The notes beneath the pieces were generated by a model. The model was not told the origin of the DNA. It did not search any database and worked only from the letters and a program-made list of their open reading frames with translations. The translations under genes and the position numbers were made by a program. Source: Candidatus Heimdallarchaeota archaeon (GTDB lineage: Archaea > Asgardarchaeota > Heimdallarchaeia > Heimdallarchaeales > Heimdallarchaeaceae). Taken from it: DNA of 6,760 bases. Positions 1 to 6,078 of this stretch are shown piece after piece (position 1 is the stretch's first letter; the number at the start of each line of letters is the position of its first letter). The stretch lies in the NCBI GenBank assembly GCA_030628305.1, contig DAOVRE010000080.1, forward strand, positions 1-6,760. Direction: 5' to 3'.

Positions 1-226
1 CGATGCTCAGGGACAAGGTTGAACCCCTTTTTAGATGGTTTGAACCCCCATTTGGGCTTAGTTAAGACCTCCTAAGCCTGAAATCCCCCAGAACCAGACT
101 TCGGTCTGGAATCAGACACTTATTTTGTCTGAAAAAAAAGGACCAGACATCTTCTGTCTGCCAGAAAGGTATGGTCTTGCTTGACCAGATCCTGGAACCC
201 CCCTCAACCAAAACCCCGAAGCATCG
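1..226 (+). ncRNA. Candidate structured non-coding RNA (family unknown, 5' side may extend beyond window)
   Basis: No convincing coding frame crosses this block, and by hand count it is about 48% G+C, whereas stretches of the next gene are near 20%. It contains nested and sequential perfect helices: terminal stem 1-7/220-226 (CGATGCT/AGCATCG), inner stem 17-22/204-209 (GGTTGA/TCAACC), 55-61/72-78 (GGCTTAG/CTAAGCC), 94-99/104-109 (CCAGAC/GTCTGG, closing a TTCG loop), 113-118/126-131 and 144-149/155-160 (both CAGACA/TGTCTG), and 161-164/192-195 enclosing 172-176/183-187 (TGGTC/GACCA). The C(UUCG)G tetraloop is a well-known extra-stable RNA loop and favours the + strand as transcript; the T-rich tract downstream agrees. 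Because the first base already lies in the terminal stem, that stem may continue upstream of the window. I see no hallmarks of RNase P RNA, SRP RNA, tRNA or a CRISPR array. A palindrome-rich mobile element (MITE-like) is the main alternative. Confidence 0.5.
17..49 (+). repeat. Two-copy imperfect direct repeat GGTT(T)GAACCCC
   Basis: GGTTGAACCCC at 17-27 recurs as GGTTTGAACCCCC at 37-49, 20 bases later, differing by one inserted T. A related GGAACCCCCC occurs at 194-203. The first copy provides the GGTTGA arm that pairs with TCAACC at 204-209, so the second copy could compete for the same partner. Whether the repeat is functional or chance is unknown. Confidence 0.4.
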
Positions 227-236
227 AGTTAGAATA

Positions 237-331
237 GCCTTCCTGTTCAGGCAGAAAACCCTTTAGGGTTTCTTAACCTCTTTTCCTTTTAATTTCTGTT
301 CATTGATTTTTTGTGTTTTTTTTGTGTTTTT
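237..331 (+). terminator. Probable transcription terminator: two hairpins followed by T-tracts
   Basis: Downstream of the candidate RNA are a small hairpin (GCCT 237-240 with AGGC 249-252) and a clean one (AAACCC 256-261, loop TTTA, GGGTTT 266-271). After these the + strand becomes pyrimidine-rich, with T6 at 307-312, T8 at 316-323 and T5 at 327-331. Archaeal RNA polymerase is known to terminate at T-rich tracts without needing a hairpin, so this fits an end for a + strand transcript coming from the left. The same stretch lies just upstream of the next gene's start, so part of it could instead belong to that gene's promoter region. Confidence 0.45.
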
Positions 332-358
332 AAGCTATATTGCAATAATAATATCATT

Positions 359-2536
359 ATGAAAAATTCAGATGCAAATATAGACCTTAGTAAGCTTCTA
401 AATGATTCATACATAAGTGATCAATTCAATAACCTAGCTAAAGAAAAGAAGAAATTTATTGAAGAGTTGACAGATGAGGAAAAGAAGATTTATACTGAAA
501 CTATATCTTATATTTTCACAGAAGAAAAATCTGATGCTAAAGTGTCTCGTAGTTTTGCAGAACCCTTTCAGGTGACATGGAGAAAAATACACTGCCAAAA
601 AGATTTCTTGCGCACTGCTATTTTACCCAAAATCACAAAAGATGTTCTTGTTAAGGGTTTTCCTACAAGAATAGGAAGCCACCCTGGGTTTGATGATGTC
701 TTCTTAGGAGTTGATTCCAAAGGAAAATTTGTCTTTGGAGTATTTGAACTGAAAACAAACAAGATTGGAAGTACTTCCCATAGACTCGATAAAGGAACCG
801 AAGCAAGCAAATTGATAGCATTTAATTTGCGAAAAATGAGTACTAAATTTGTTGAAAAACTAGTTCTTGATGGTGTGGATTTGAAAAAGGCTCAACGTAT
901 TGGAAACGCTCTATTTAATAGATTCAGAATGTCAGCAACTGCAATCGGTTTTGATTTTCAAAGAAAAGTATCAAGTATGGATATTGTTAAACTATTCCAT
1001 AATTATTTTGATATACAGCTTATAAATAAAATTCTTGAAGCTGCAATTAAACAAAATCAGCTAATATCTTTAATAAAAACCTGCTATGCTTTCAAGAAGG
1101 AAATCAAAAACAAATATGTTACTGTTGTTAAAGATAAAACTACTGATGTCACAAATCTAATCAATCTAAATTACAAATACAAAAAAGGTAAAAAAATTGA
1201 AATTCCTATCAGTGGTGATTTCTTTAGGATTGATTATGATTTACATACCAAGGAGTTTAAATTTCCGCAGTTTTCTAGCTCTGCTTTAGGTGTTACTACT
1301 TTATCATTTGAGCAGAAAAGAGCTTATTTCAGTTTGAATAAACTAATTAGAAAAGCACTGAAGAAAGTTGAGCTATCAATTGTGGATGAAAGTGGGGAAT
1401 TATTGCAAACAAATGAAATAATTAAAAGATTAAATTCAATGCAATCATTTGTGTATAAAGCACTGATTAAATCAAGAGTTTTTGATGATTTTCAGGTTTT
1501 TCATAAAGGTACAATGTTTTTCTTTCTTGAAACTTTATCAAGTGAGAGTAATGAGAAGAAAATATCTAGATATTTGAAGAATTATTCAAGCTATAAAGGA
1601 ATAGCTAATTATCATTATCATCAAAAATGGATAGTTCCTTCTATTTTAGACTTAGGTATTTTTGTGGGAAATTTAAAAGAAGAAAATGAAAACTCGCGTA
1701 AATTCAGATTATTTCTGTATAAACATCTACTTGATGGAAGTTCTACTGATACAAAAGATATGGATATTGAAGAGATTGAAGAGCTTATAACCTCAAATTC
1801 TGAATTAAGAGATTATCTTATTGGAAATTTCAGACGTGATATAAGATTACCTGATGGTTATTTCTGGACTCAAGCAATAAATTCCACACACTTGAAGAAA
1901 GCTTTGGTATTTTGTAATGTAAGAGATAGCAAACCCAAAAAGATGTATGGTTGTAATTTATATACAAGCTATGATTTTCAATACCTTCTAAAGGATTTGG
2001 AACTCGATTCCATACTCCTTCAAAATCCTATTACATTTGGAATTAATGAAGGTAGGTTAGTAGCAGATTTCAATACAGATAGGAATGTTAAGATTGCAAA
2101 AGTATGGATAGAATTTTTATCAGAAACCACAGATATTCCAAAGAATACACTACAAAGACTCAATACTCATCTAGGACCTGGTGGTGGGATAGATCTATTA
2201 TATCCACAAACTAACTGTGAATTACTCAGAATGTTGGTTGTAATTCTATTAAAATTCCAAGAAAATTGGGACAAATTAACATTATACATTATTCAAGAAA
2301 TAAAAACAAAACAAGTACAATGGGAAATTGAAACTTTAAAAAAGAACAACCCTGTTATATTTGTTAACAAAAGGAATCAAATAACAATTAATGGTGAAGA
2401 AGCAATCATAAGATTAGGAACATTAGATGGAACTAATTGGAGAACAACAAGACCATTATACTGTTTAGCAAACAGCTCTTGTTGGTTTAATAATATCATC
2501 TCTATCTTCAAGAGAGCATACCAAGAAATTATTTAA
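359..2536 (+). CDS. Uncharacterised 725-residue protein with possible PD-(D/E)XK nuclease core
   Basis: I do not recognise the family. The start is set at ATG 359; the frame is open from a TTG at 311, but those 16 codons come out of T-rich leader DNA and give a Cys/Phe-rich stretch unlike the rest. There is no Shine-Dalgarno; TAAGCTATAT at 331-340 is a weak TATA-like element, so a leaderless message is possible. Residues about 1-55 are Lys/Glu-rich and helical. Residues 108-132 hold HPGFDDVF, then two predicted strands, then FELK: the spacing D112/D113 ... E130-x-K132 fits the metal-binding D...ExK of PD-(D/E)XK nucleases, with E78 as a possible helix-1 glutamate. That assignment is inference. 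The remainder is Lys-rich, consistent with nucleic-acid binding, and has no membrane segment or signal peptide. A Cys pair near the C-terminus (LYCLANSSCW) is noticeable. The 3' end overlaps the convergent membrane-protein gene by 8 bp. It stands alone, directly downstream of the candidate RNA. Confidence 0.65.
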   Translation: MKNSDANIDLSKLLNDSYISDQFNNLAKEKKKFIEELTDEEKKIYTETISYIFTEEKSDAKVSRSFAEPFQVTWRKIHCQKDFLRTAILPKITKDVLVKGFPTRIGSHPGFDDVFLGVDSKGKFVFGVFELKTNKIGSTSHRLDKGTEASKLIAFNLRKMSTKFVEKLVLDGVDLKKAQRIGNALFNRFRMSATAIGFDFQRKVSSMDIVKLFHNYFDIQLINKILEAAIKQNQLISLIKTCYAFKKEIKNKYVTVVKDKTTDVTNLINLNYKYKKGKKIEIPISGDFFRIDYDLHTKEFKFPQFSSSALGVTTLSFEQKRAYFSLNKLIRKALKKVELSIVDESGELLQTNEIIKRLNSMQSFVYKALIKSRVFDDFQVFHKGTMFFFLETLSSESNEKKISRYLKNYSSYKGIANYHYHQKWIVPSILDLGIFVGNLKEENENSRKFRLFLYKHLLDGSSTDTKDMDIEEIEELITSNSELRDYLIGNFRRDIRLPDGYFWTQAINSTHLKKALVFCNVRDSKPKKMYGCNLYTSYDFQYLLKDLELDSILLQNPITFGINEGRLVADFNTDRNVKIAKVWIEFLSETTDIPKNTLQRLNTHLGPGGGIDLLYPQTNCELLRMLVVILLKFQENWDKLTLYIIQEIKTKQVQWEIETLKKNNPVIFVNKRNQITINGEEAIIRLGTLDGTNWRTTRPLYCLANSSCWFNNIISIFKRAYQEII

Positions 2537-3689
2537 CATAATTTGGTTCTTCCCCCTTATCTTCTAGATCTTGTTGTTCAGTTGGATATACTGTCTTTCT
2601 TGACGATTTCACTATTTTACTAAAAACTCTATAACTACCAATAGAAACCAAGATAATTGAGAGAATGATGAGAGCTTTCAGCATAATGTCAAGCCAGAGA
2701 TTTAAGGAGTGTTTCTGAACATCTTCAGGATTTAACACCAACATGAAATTAGAAGGGTAAAACTCATAGAGAGTGCTTAAAACCAACAATAATACTATCC
2801 TTAGTGTAAAGAATATTGTTATTATCAAAGCTGTTCTTCCTACAACCCACAATGACGGATACTTTTCTTTGTTTAAAACTCCCCTTATAGAATTGGATTT
2901 TCCTCTTATTTTCCTATAATGGTAATAGATTGAACTTGTATATTCTACATTAGGGTTTTTCGATAATTTTCTCTGCACTCCGAAAATAAATTGAATAACA
3001 TGATAAGAAAACCCAGCAAGAGCTATATAAAAACAACCTATTGAAAAATAGTGGAAAATGTCATAGAGTAAACACCAAGTGTAAGAAATTAACTGTGGAA
3101 AATAGAAGTAAGGATTAGTATATAAGAAACTAAACATAAAAACCGAAATGAGAAGAAAAATTATTTTCCTCACAAACATGTTATCGTCATTATAACTGTG
3201 AGCTAGTCTGTTTCCTACTCTATTCTCAATTTCTGTTACTTCACGTGACATCTTATTATAACCAATAATATTAAACAGGGCTAAACCTACAAACACACCA
3301 ATAGTTAATGCCCAATTAATCTCAAATGGATTGGAACGAGTAAAGTCGAAATATTCTGTAAAATTTATTGAAGTAGATTCATCATAGAACAGTAAAAACA
3401 ACTTATTAGATGAGTTAATGTATTGATTTAGGAGTTTAATCACCAAAAGAGTATCAACTAATACACTAAGACCCCTACGAATTCGACAATTTTCAGTTAT
3501 CTCAAAATCATTAATCGTCACTTCAAAACCAATGATTTTTGGTAATTTCTTTAGTTCTACGTGAACTTCTTTGTAATCTTCTAGAACTTCTATATTTTCA
3601 ATAATTATGTCCTCTACAGATCCTTGAGCTGTTTTAGTATTTAGGAATATAATAACGAATAAGAGAGTAATCAACAAGCATCTTTTCAT
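2529..3689 (-). CDS. Signal-peptide-bearing membrane protein with ectodomain and five transmembrane segments
   Basis: Family not recognised. ATG at 3689 is preferred because it starts directly at a signal peptide (MKRCLLITLLFVIIFL..., probable cleavage near AQG-S, residues 21-24); a GTG at 3725 would add 12 residues ahead of it. The 386-residue product then has an ectodomain at about 24-125, rich in beta-type alternation, with two N-glycosylation sequons (N92-S-S and N109-F-T). Membrane spans follow at roughly 126-143, 175-192, 210-236, 280-308 and 335-356. The loops after spans 1, 3 and 5 are Lys/Arg-rich and the others are not, which agrees with an outside N-terminus and a cytoplasmic, acidic C-terminal tail (EQQDLEDKGEEP). 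No catalytic motif is visible. The layout resembles a sensor or scaffold more than a transporter, but this is inference. The 3' end overlaps the convergent 725-residue gene, so the two are not in one operon. Confidence 0.75.
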   Translation of the reverse strand: MKRCLLITLLFVIIFLNTKTAQGSVEDIIIENIEVLEDYKEVHVELKKLPKIIGFEVTINDFEITENCRIRRGLSVLVDTLLVIKLLNQYINSSNKLFLLFYDESTSINFTEYFDFTRSNPFEINWALTIGVFVGLALFNIIGYNKMSREVTEIENRVGNRLAHSYNDDNMFVRKIIFLLISVFMFSFLYTNPYFYFPQLISYTWCLLYDIFHYFSIGCFYIALAGFSYHVIQFIFGVQRKLSKNPNVEYTSSIYYHYRKIRGKSNSIRGVLNKEKYPSLWVVGRTALIITIFFTLRIVLLLVLSTLYEFYPSNFMLVLNPEDVQKHSLNLWLDIMLKALIILSIILVSIGSYRVFSKIVKSSRKTVYPTEQQDLEDKGEEPNYVK

Positions 3690-3710
3690 TATATATTTAT
3701 AGAAAAAAGT

Positions 3711-3720
3711 GCATATATAC
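3711..3720 (-). promoter_or_regulatory. TATA-like element for the membrane-protein gene
   Basis: The minus strand reads GTATATATGC here, centred about 26 bases upstream of the ATG at 3689. That is the TATA-to-start distance expected of a leaderless archaeal transcript. No purine-rich BRE is obvious just upstream and no Shine-Dalgarno precedes the ATG, which also fits leaderless translation. A second AT run (CTATAAATATATA) directly abuts the ATG and is too close to serve as the TATA box for this start. Confidence 0.35.
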
Positions 3721-3802
3721 ACCACAAAAATATCTTACAAAAATATTCGATATGGAGGGAAACTTTAAAGTATTAACTTGAGAATTAGAGGGTTAAGATG
3801 AT

Positions 3803-3835
3803 GAAGAATTCTTGTAGACAATCAAGAAATTCTTC
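3803..3835. repeat. Inverted repeat at the broken edge of the ABC ATPase remnant
   Basis: GAAGAATTCTTG (3803-3814) and CAAGAAATTCTTC (3823-3835) are reverse complements apart from one bulged A, separated by 8 bases. The left arm spans the point where the ABC reading frame becomes open (3805). The right arm lies within recognisable ABC coding sequence, so the similarity may be coincidental codon content or a trace of the event that removed the gene's 5' part. The ~80 bases to the left (3726-3804) hold no gene or motif I can support beyond AT-rich promoter-like DNA. Confidence 0.35.
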
Positions 3836-4299
3836 ATTATACTGAAAATCAACTGGCTGATTACAGATGTAAAACTGTAGGTTTAATCTATCAGTCTTAC
3901 AATTTAGCGCAGTTCTTGACTGTCAAAGAAAATATAGAGTTTCCAATGTTATTGGCAAAAACACCACTAGAAAAAAGAGAAAAACGTATTGAAGAGCTAA
4001 CAGAATTTCTAGAAATTAGTAGATACATTGAGCAAAAACCTGAATTCTTGAGTGGAGGGGAACAACAACGAGTTGCGATTGCTATTGCCTTAGCAAATAA
4101 TCCTCCAATAATATTAGCTGATGAGCCTACAGGTAATATTGATGTAGAAACAGCAGAAACAGTTTACACCAATTTATCTCATATGTGCCAAATCTATAAC
4201 ACAACTCTTGTGATAGCCTCACATGATCCAAAAGCCTCAGAATATACAGAAAGAGAGGTAATTCTAACAGAATTAGAATCCAATAAGATAAGAAGGTGA
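3805..4299 (+). pseudogene. ABC transporter ATPase remnant, MacB/LolD type, N-terminus and Walker A missing
   Basis: The frame is open from 3805 (preceded in frame by TGA at 3802) and encodes 164 residues. It begins in the beta-strand region (RILVDNQEI), then shows [12 protein letters not shown] with the Q-loop glutamine at 3892-3894, [11 protein letters not shown], the full signature LSGGEQQR (4048-4071), Walker B IILADEP (4108-4128), D-loop GNID and the H-loop histidine of SHD (4222-4224). This series is characteristic of the MacB/LolD/FtsE group of ATPases that drive exporters or lipoprotein-release permeases. Family members are usually about 220-240 residues; roughly 60 N-terminal residues including Walker A are absent, and I find no Walker A in any frame upstream. 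Without it ATP binding should fail. The only in-frame starts are poor (TTG at 3916, after the Q-loop). All other motifs are intact, so the loss looks recent, or the sequence is an assembly or deletion junction. Downstream sequence keeps operon-like signals. Confidence 0.85.
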
Positions 4300-4391
4300 A
4301 AATTAGTAGAAGAAAGAAACTTATCGAATATAGAAAAGCCTGTGATGATTTATGTAAATTTAATGGAGCTAGCTATGTTCCTTTAAATTGA
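4296..4391 (+). CDS. Short 31-codon ORF overlapping the ABC remnant's stop (possible truncated operon partner)
   Basis: A GTG at 4296 overlaps the TGA of the ABC remnant (GTGA), the arrangement typical of translationally coupled operon genes. The frame encodes 31 residues, Lys/Arg-rich at the start (VKISRRKKLIEYRK) with two cysteines (CDDLC), and ends ASYVPLN before TGA. The composition looks protein-like, but I do not recognise it and it is too short to assign. It could be a small real gene, a decayed fragment of the ATPase's partner, or chance. Confidence 0.3.
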   Translation: MKISRRKKLIEYRKACDDLCKFNGASYVPLN

Positions 4392-4406
4392 AGGTGAGTT
4401 ATAATG
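4391..4406 (+). promoter_or_regulatory. Strong Shine-Dalgarno plus ATG leading into a 17-codon ORF
   Basis: AAGGTGAG (4391-4398) is followed after 5 bases by ATG at 4404-4406, an excellent archaeal ribosome binding site, yet the frame closes at TAA 4455-4457 after 17 codons (MICKYELFTFLFLNYGT). Placed immediately after the stop of the preceding short ORF, it looks like the start signal of a third operon gene, perhaps a permease, whose body has been lost. It overlaps the end of the opposing surface-protein gene by 4 bases. Confidence 0.35.
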
Positions 4407-4429
4407 ATATGTAAATACGAATTATTCAC

Positions 4430-4441
4430 TTTTTTGTTTTT
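4430..4441 (+). terminator. T-tract, possible archaeal terminator
   Basis: The + strand has T6, G, T5 at 4430-4441, preceded by an AT-rich region without a clear hairpin. T-tracts alone can terminate archaeal RNA polymerase. It would end transcripts from the ABC remnant before they enter the convergent gene, although it also lies inside the 17-codon ORF. Confidence 0.35.
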
Positions 4442-4453
4442 GAATTATGGAAC

Positions 4454-5869
4454 TTAAAAATATTTTTCTAGTTTCTTAGTAGAGAGAACCAGTACAATTA
4501 AAGAAATTGAAATGGTGCTGTATCTCTTCTGAGATTTAGAATTCAAATCAGAAGTAAAACGAAGACTATATCTGTTCAAATTAAAAAAATCTATTTCTGA
4601 TATTGGAATACGATAATAGTAAATAGAACTTGGTCCCCAAGTAGCAGAAGTTTTTTTACTCCTATCAAAACTAGACCAAGCAAAATGGAAATAGTTTTCA
4701 CTTAGATCGCAGTGAGCGTAAAATTCATTGTATTTTGATGTACTTGTTAATTGAACTTCCTCAAAACTCTCTCCATCGTATTTACCCAAGAATATGTCCA
4801 TTTGATCACTATTGTTTAAGAAAGTTCTTCGTGTATATACAAAACGAAAAGTGCCATCTTCAAGAACGCAAATAGAGTCATCATAAAAAATCATGTTACC
4901 ATAAAAGCTGACTATTTCTTGAGTAGTAGAATAAGTAGAGTTGAAAACTTTTGTAAGAAAAAGACGACTGATATTAGTTTCATGGCCACTTTCATAATAA
5001 AATACATTGAATGTGTTATCAGAAGGAATTATAGCTATAGAATATTGGGGAGGATTACCTATTCCCAATTTATAAAGTTCCCAACCGTTTTCTGGCCAAT
5101 TAATAGCTAAATAAGGATGCATATTGTTTTCATTTATATAGTTCCCCCATAGCAAAGCTATAGTAGAATTCACAACTTTGAAATCGCCAGGAGCTACTGA
5201 AAAATCATCAACGATTTCGGGTAACACCGTATGCATGAATATACCCTTGTTTTCTGTGCCATTGTAGATAACAGGTGTTTGAACACCAACGGTACTTCCA
5301 TTTATTTGAAAAAGCTGATGCGTGATGAATGCAAACACAGCATCTCCAGAACCAGAAAATAGCCAGTTTAAAACAGGTTTTCTCACACCTACGCTACAAT
5401 TGTAGGGCACATTTTCTAGAGCTGGATGTTCCTCCCAGGTATTATTGATTACTGTTAAAACCTCCCCTAGATCGTTTTCATATCCAGTTGTTGCATAAAT
5501 ATAAATAAAAGGTCTTTTTTGTGGGTCTAATCCAATTCTTATTTGAAAAAAAGTACCTAAAACCATCGAATTAAATCTTGGAATGAAAGCTATAGTGTCT
5601 TCCTTGAGATTTAATCTGGTATAGATCAAGTCTATGTCGTCTCCGAAATCAGGTGTTGTATTAGAGAAACAGAAATGGGTTATGTTATCATTTTCTACAA
5701 CCATGTCTGATAGAATACTTGCATTCCATAAAGCATTGGGATAAACATATTTATCAGTAATTGGTTTCTTTGGTTGTTCGATAACTAGGTAATATATAGG
5801 TAAAGCAATCGCAAGGCTAATACTTATTAAAATCCCTATTGAAATAACAATTCTCAGATACTTTTGCAT
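4454..5869 (-). CDS. Large glycosylated surface protein, N-terminally membrane-anchored, possible beta-propeller
   Basis: The 471-residue product starts at ATG 5869, fixed by a good AGGTGAG Shine-Dalgarno 3 bases upstream. Residues about 6-29 form one hydrophobic segment with no obvious cleavage site, followed by QPKKPITDKY. The long remainder has eleven N-x-S/T sequons by eye, such as NAS, NIT, NTT, NCS, NGS and NST, and many alternating aromatic/hydrophobic beta strands. Recurring strand-turn units of the type 'hydrophobic-Y-x-G-E/N' suggest a beta-propeller (BNR/sialidase-like) outside the membrane, but no Asp-box repeat or catalytic set can be confirmed. A short hydrophobic stretch at 452-463 with a basic tail (KKLEKY) could be a second anchor. 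Function is unknown; archaeal surface recognition or binding is the general expectation. The next gene upstream on the same strand, a NosD-like protein, is also a surface protein. Confidence 0.8.
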   Translation of the reverse strand: MQKYLRIVISIGILISISLAIALPIYYLVIEQPKKPITDKYVYPNALWNASILSDMVVENDNITHFCFSNTTPDFGDDIDLIYTRLNLKEDTIAFIPRFNSMVLGTFFQIRIGLDPQKRPFIYIYATTGYENDLGEVLTVINNTWEEHPALENVPYNCSVGVRKPVLNWLFSGSGDAVFAFITHQLFQINGSTVGVQTPVIYNGTENKGIFMHTVLPEIVDDFSVAPGDFKVVNSTIALLWGNYINENNMHPYLAINWPENGWELYKLGIGNPPQYSIAIIPSDNTFNVFYYESGHETNISRLFLTKVFNSTYSTTQEIVSFYGNMIFYDDSICVLEDGTFRFVYTRRTFLNNSDQMDIFLGKYDGESFEEVQLTSTSKYNEFYAHCDLSENYFHFAWSSFDRSKKTSATWGPSSIYYYRIPISEIDFFNLNRYSLRFTSDLNSKSQKRYSTISISLIVLVLSTKKLEKYF

Positions 5870-5872
5870 TAG

Positions 5873-5879
5873 CTCACCT
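5873..5879 (-). promoter_or_regulatory. Shine-Dalgarno AGGTGAG for the 471-residue surface protein
   Basis: The minus strand reads AGGTGAG, then CTA, then ATG at 5869. It matches the canonical complement of the archaeal 16S rRNA 3' end and fixes the start codon. The two large genes to the left lack such a site, so both leadered and apparently leaderless genes occur in this window. Confidence 0.7.
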
Positions 5880-5897
5880 AATAGTCGTTCAATACAT

Positions 5898-5913
5898 CTT
5901 ATATAGCTTTTCT
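5898..5913 (-). promoter_or_regulatory. BRE/TATA promoter for the 471-residue surface protein
   Basis: The minus strand reads AGAAAAGC followed by TATATAAG: a purine-rich BRE-like stretch next to a good archaeal TATA box. Transcription would begin about 25 bases downstream, near 5876-5880, leaving a very short leader that holds the Shine-Dalgarno. The rest of the 207-base gap up to 6076 shows no gene; a second AT-rich element (TTAATATAAGG, minus strand, near 5931-5941) could be an alternative box. Confidence 0.5.
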
Positions 5914-6061
5914 CGCATTCTACAGTTTGCCTTATATTAAAATTTCAAGATTATAAGTATTATTTAGAGATTCTCTTTTAATTTGGAAATGTTTCAATAC
6001 TCAACAAATCACTTTTAAATTTATAATCCTATCAGTATTGTTTGGAGATGATGATTTTACA

Positions 6062-6078
6062 AGCACAAAAATTGTGCT
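6062..6078 (-). repeat. Perfect 7-bp inverted repeat overlapping the NosD-like gene's stop codon
   Basis: AGCACAA (6062-6068), AAA, TTGTGCT (6072-6078) forms a perfect hairpin that includes two bases of the TAG stop (6077-6079). On the minus strand it reads AGCACAATTTTTGTGCT and is followed by TTGTAAAATC, not a proper T-tract, so a terminator role is weak. An mRNA 3'-end hairpin or chance are alternatives. Confidence 0.4.

Noticed and set aside
37..50. tRNA T-arm-like GGGGGTTCAAACC on the minus strand
   Set aside because: No acceptor, D-arm or anticodon arm fits around it, and a second similar copy lies 20 bases away.
3..65. 20-codon ORF from ATG at 3
   Set aside because: It is short and lies entirely within sequence explained by RNA helices, with no visible ribosome binding site inside the window.
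1..226. Retron-like RNA, because complementary ends flank several hairpins
   Set aside because: No reverse transcriptase or YxDD motif is encoded in the window, and no conserved branching-guanosine context can be pointed to.
1..226. RNase P RNA, SRP RNA or CRISPR array
   Set aside because: Neither strand shows the conserved RNase P core or the SRP helix 8 motif. The repeats are short hairpin arms at unequal spacing, not CRISPR repeats with uniform spacers.
311..358. Upstream TTG start adding 16 residues to the 725-residue protein
   Set aside because: The added residues derive from the T-rich tract and there is no ribosome binding site; ATG 359 begins normal-looking protein sequence.
568..810. 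80-codon minus-strand ORF
   Set aside because: It is a shadow of the 725-residue gene, antisense to its most conserved-looking segment, with no start signals.
3690..3725. GTG start at 3725 for the five-span membrane protein
   Set aside because: It would place 12 residues ahead of a clean signal peptide and would put the TATA-like element inside the coding region.
4919..5110. 63-codon plus-strand ORF
   Set aside because: It is antisense to the well-supported surface-protein gene with no independent signals.
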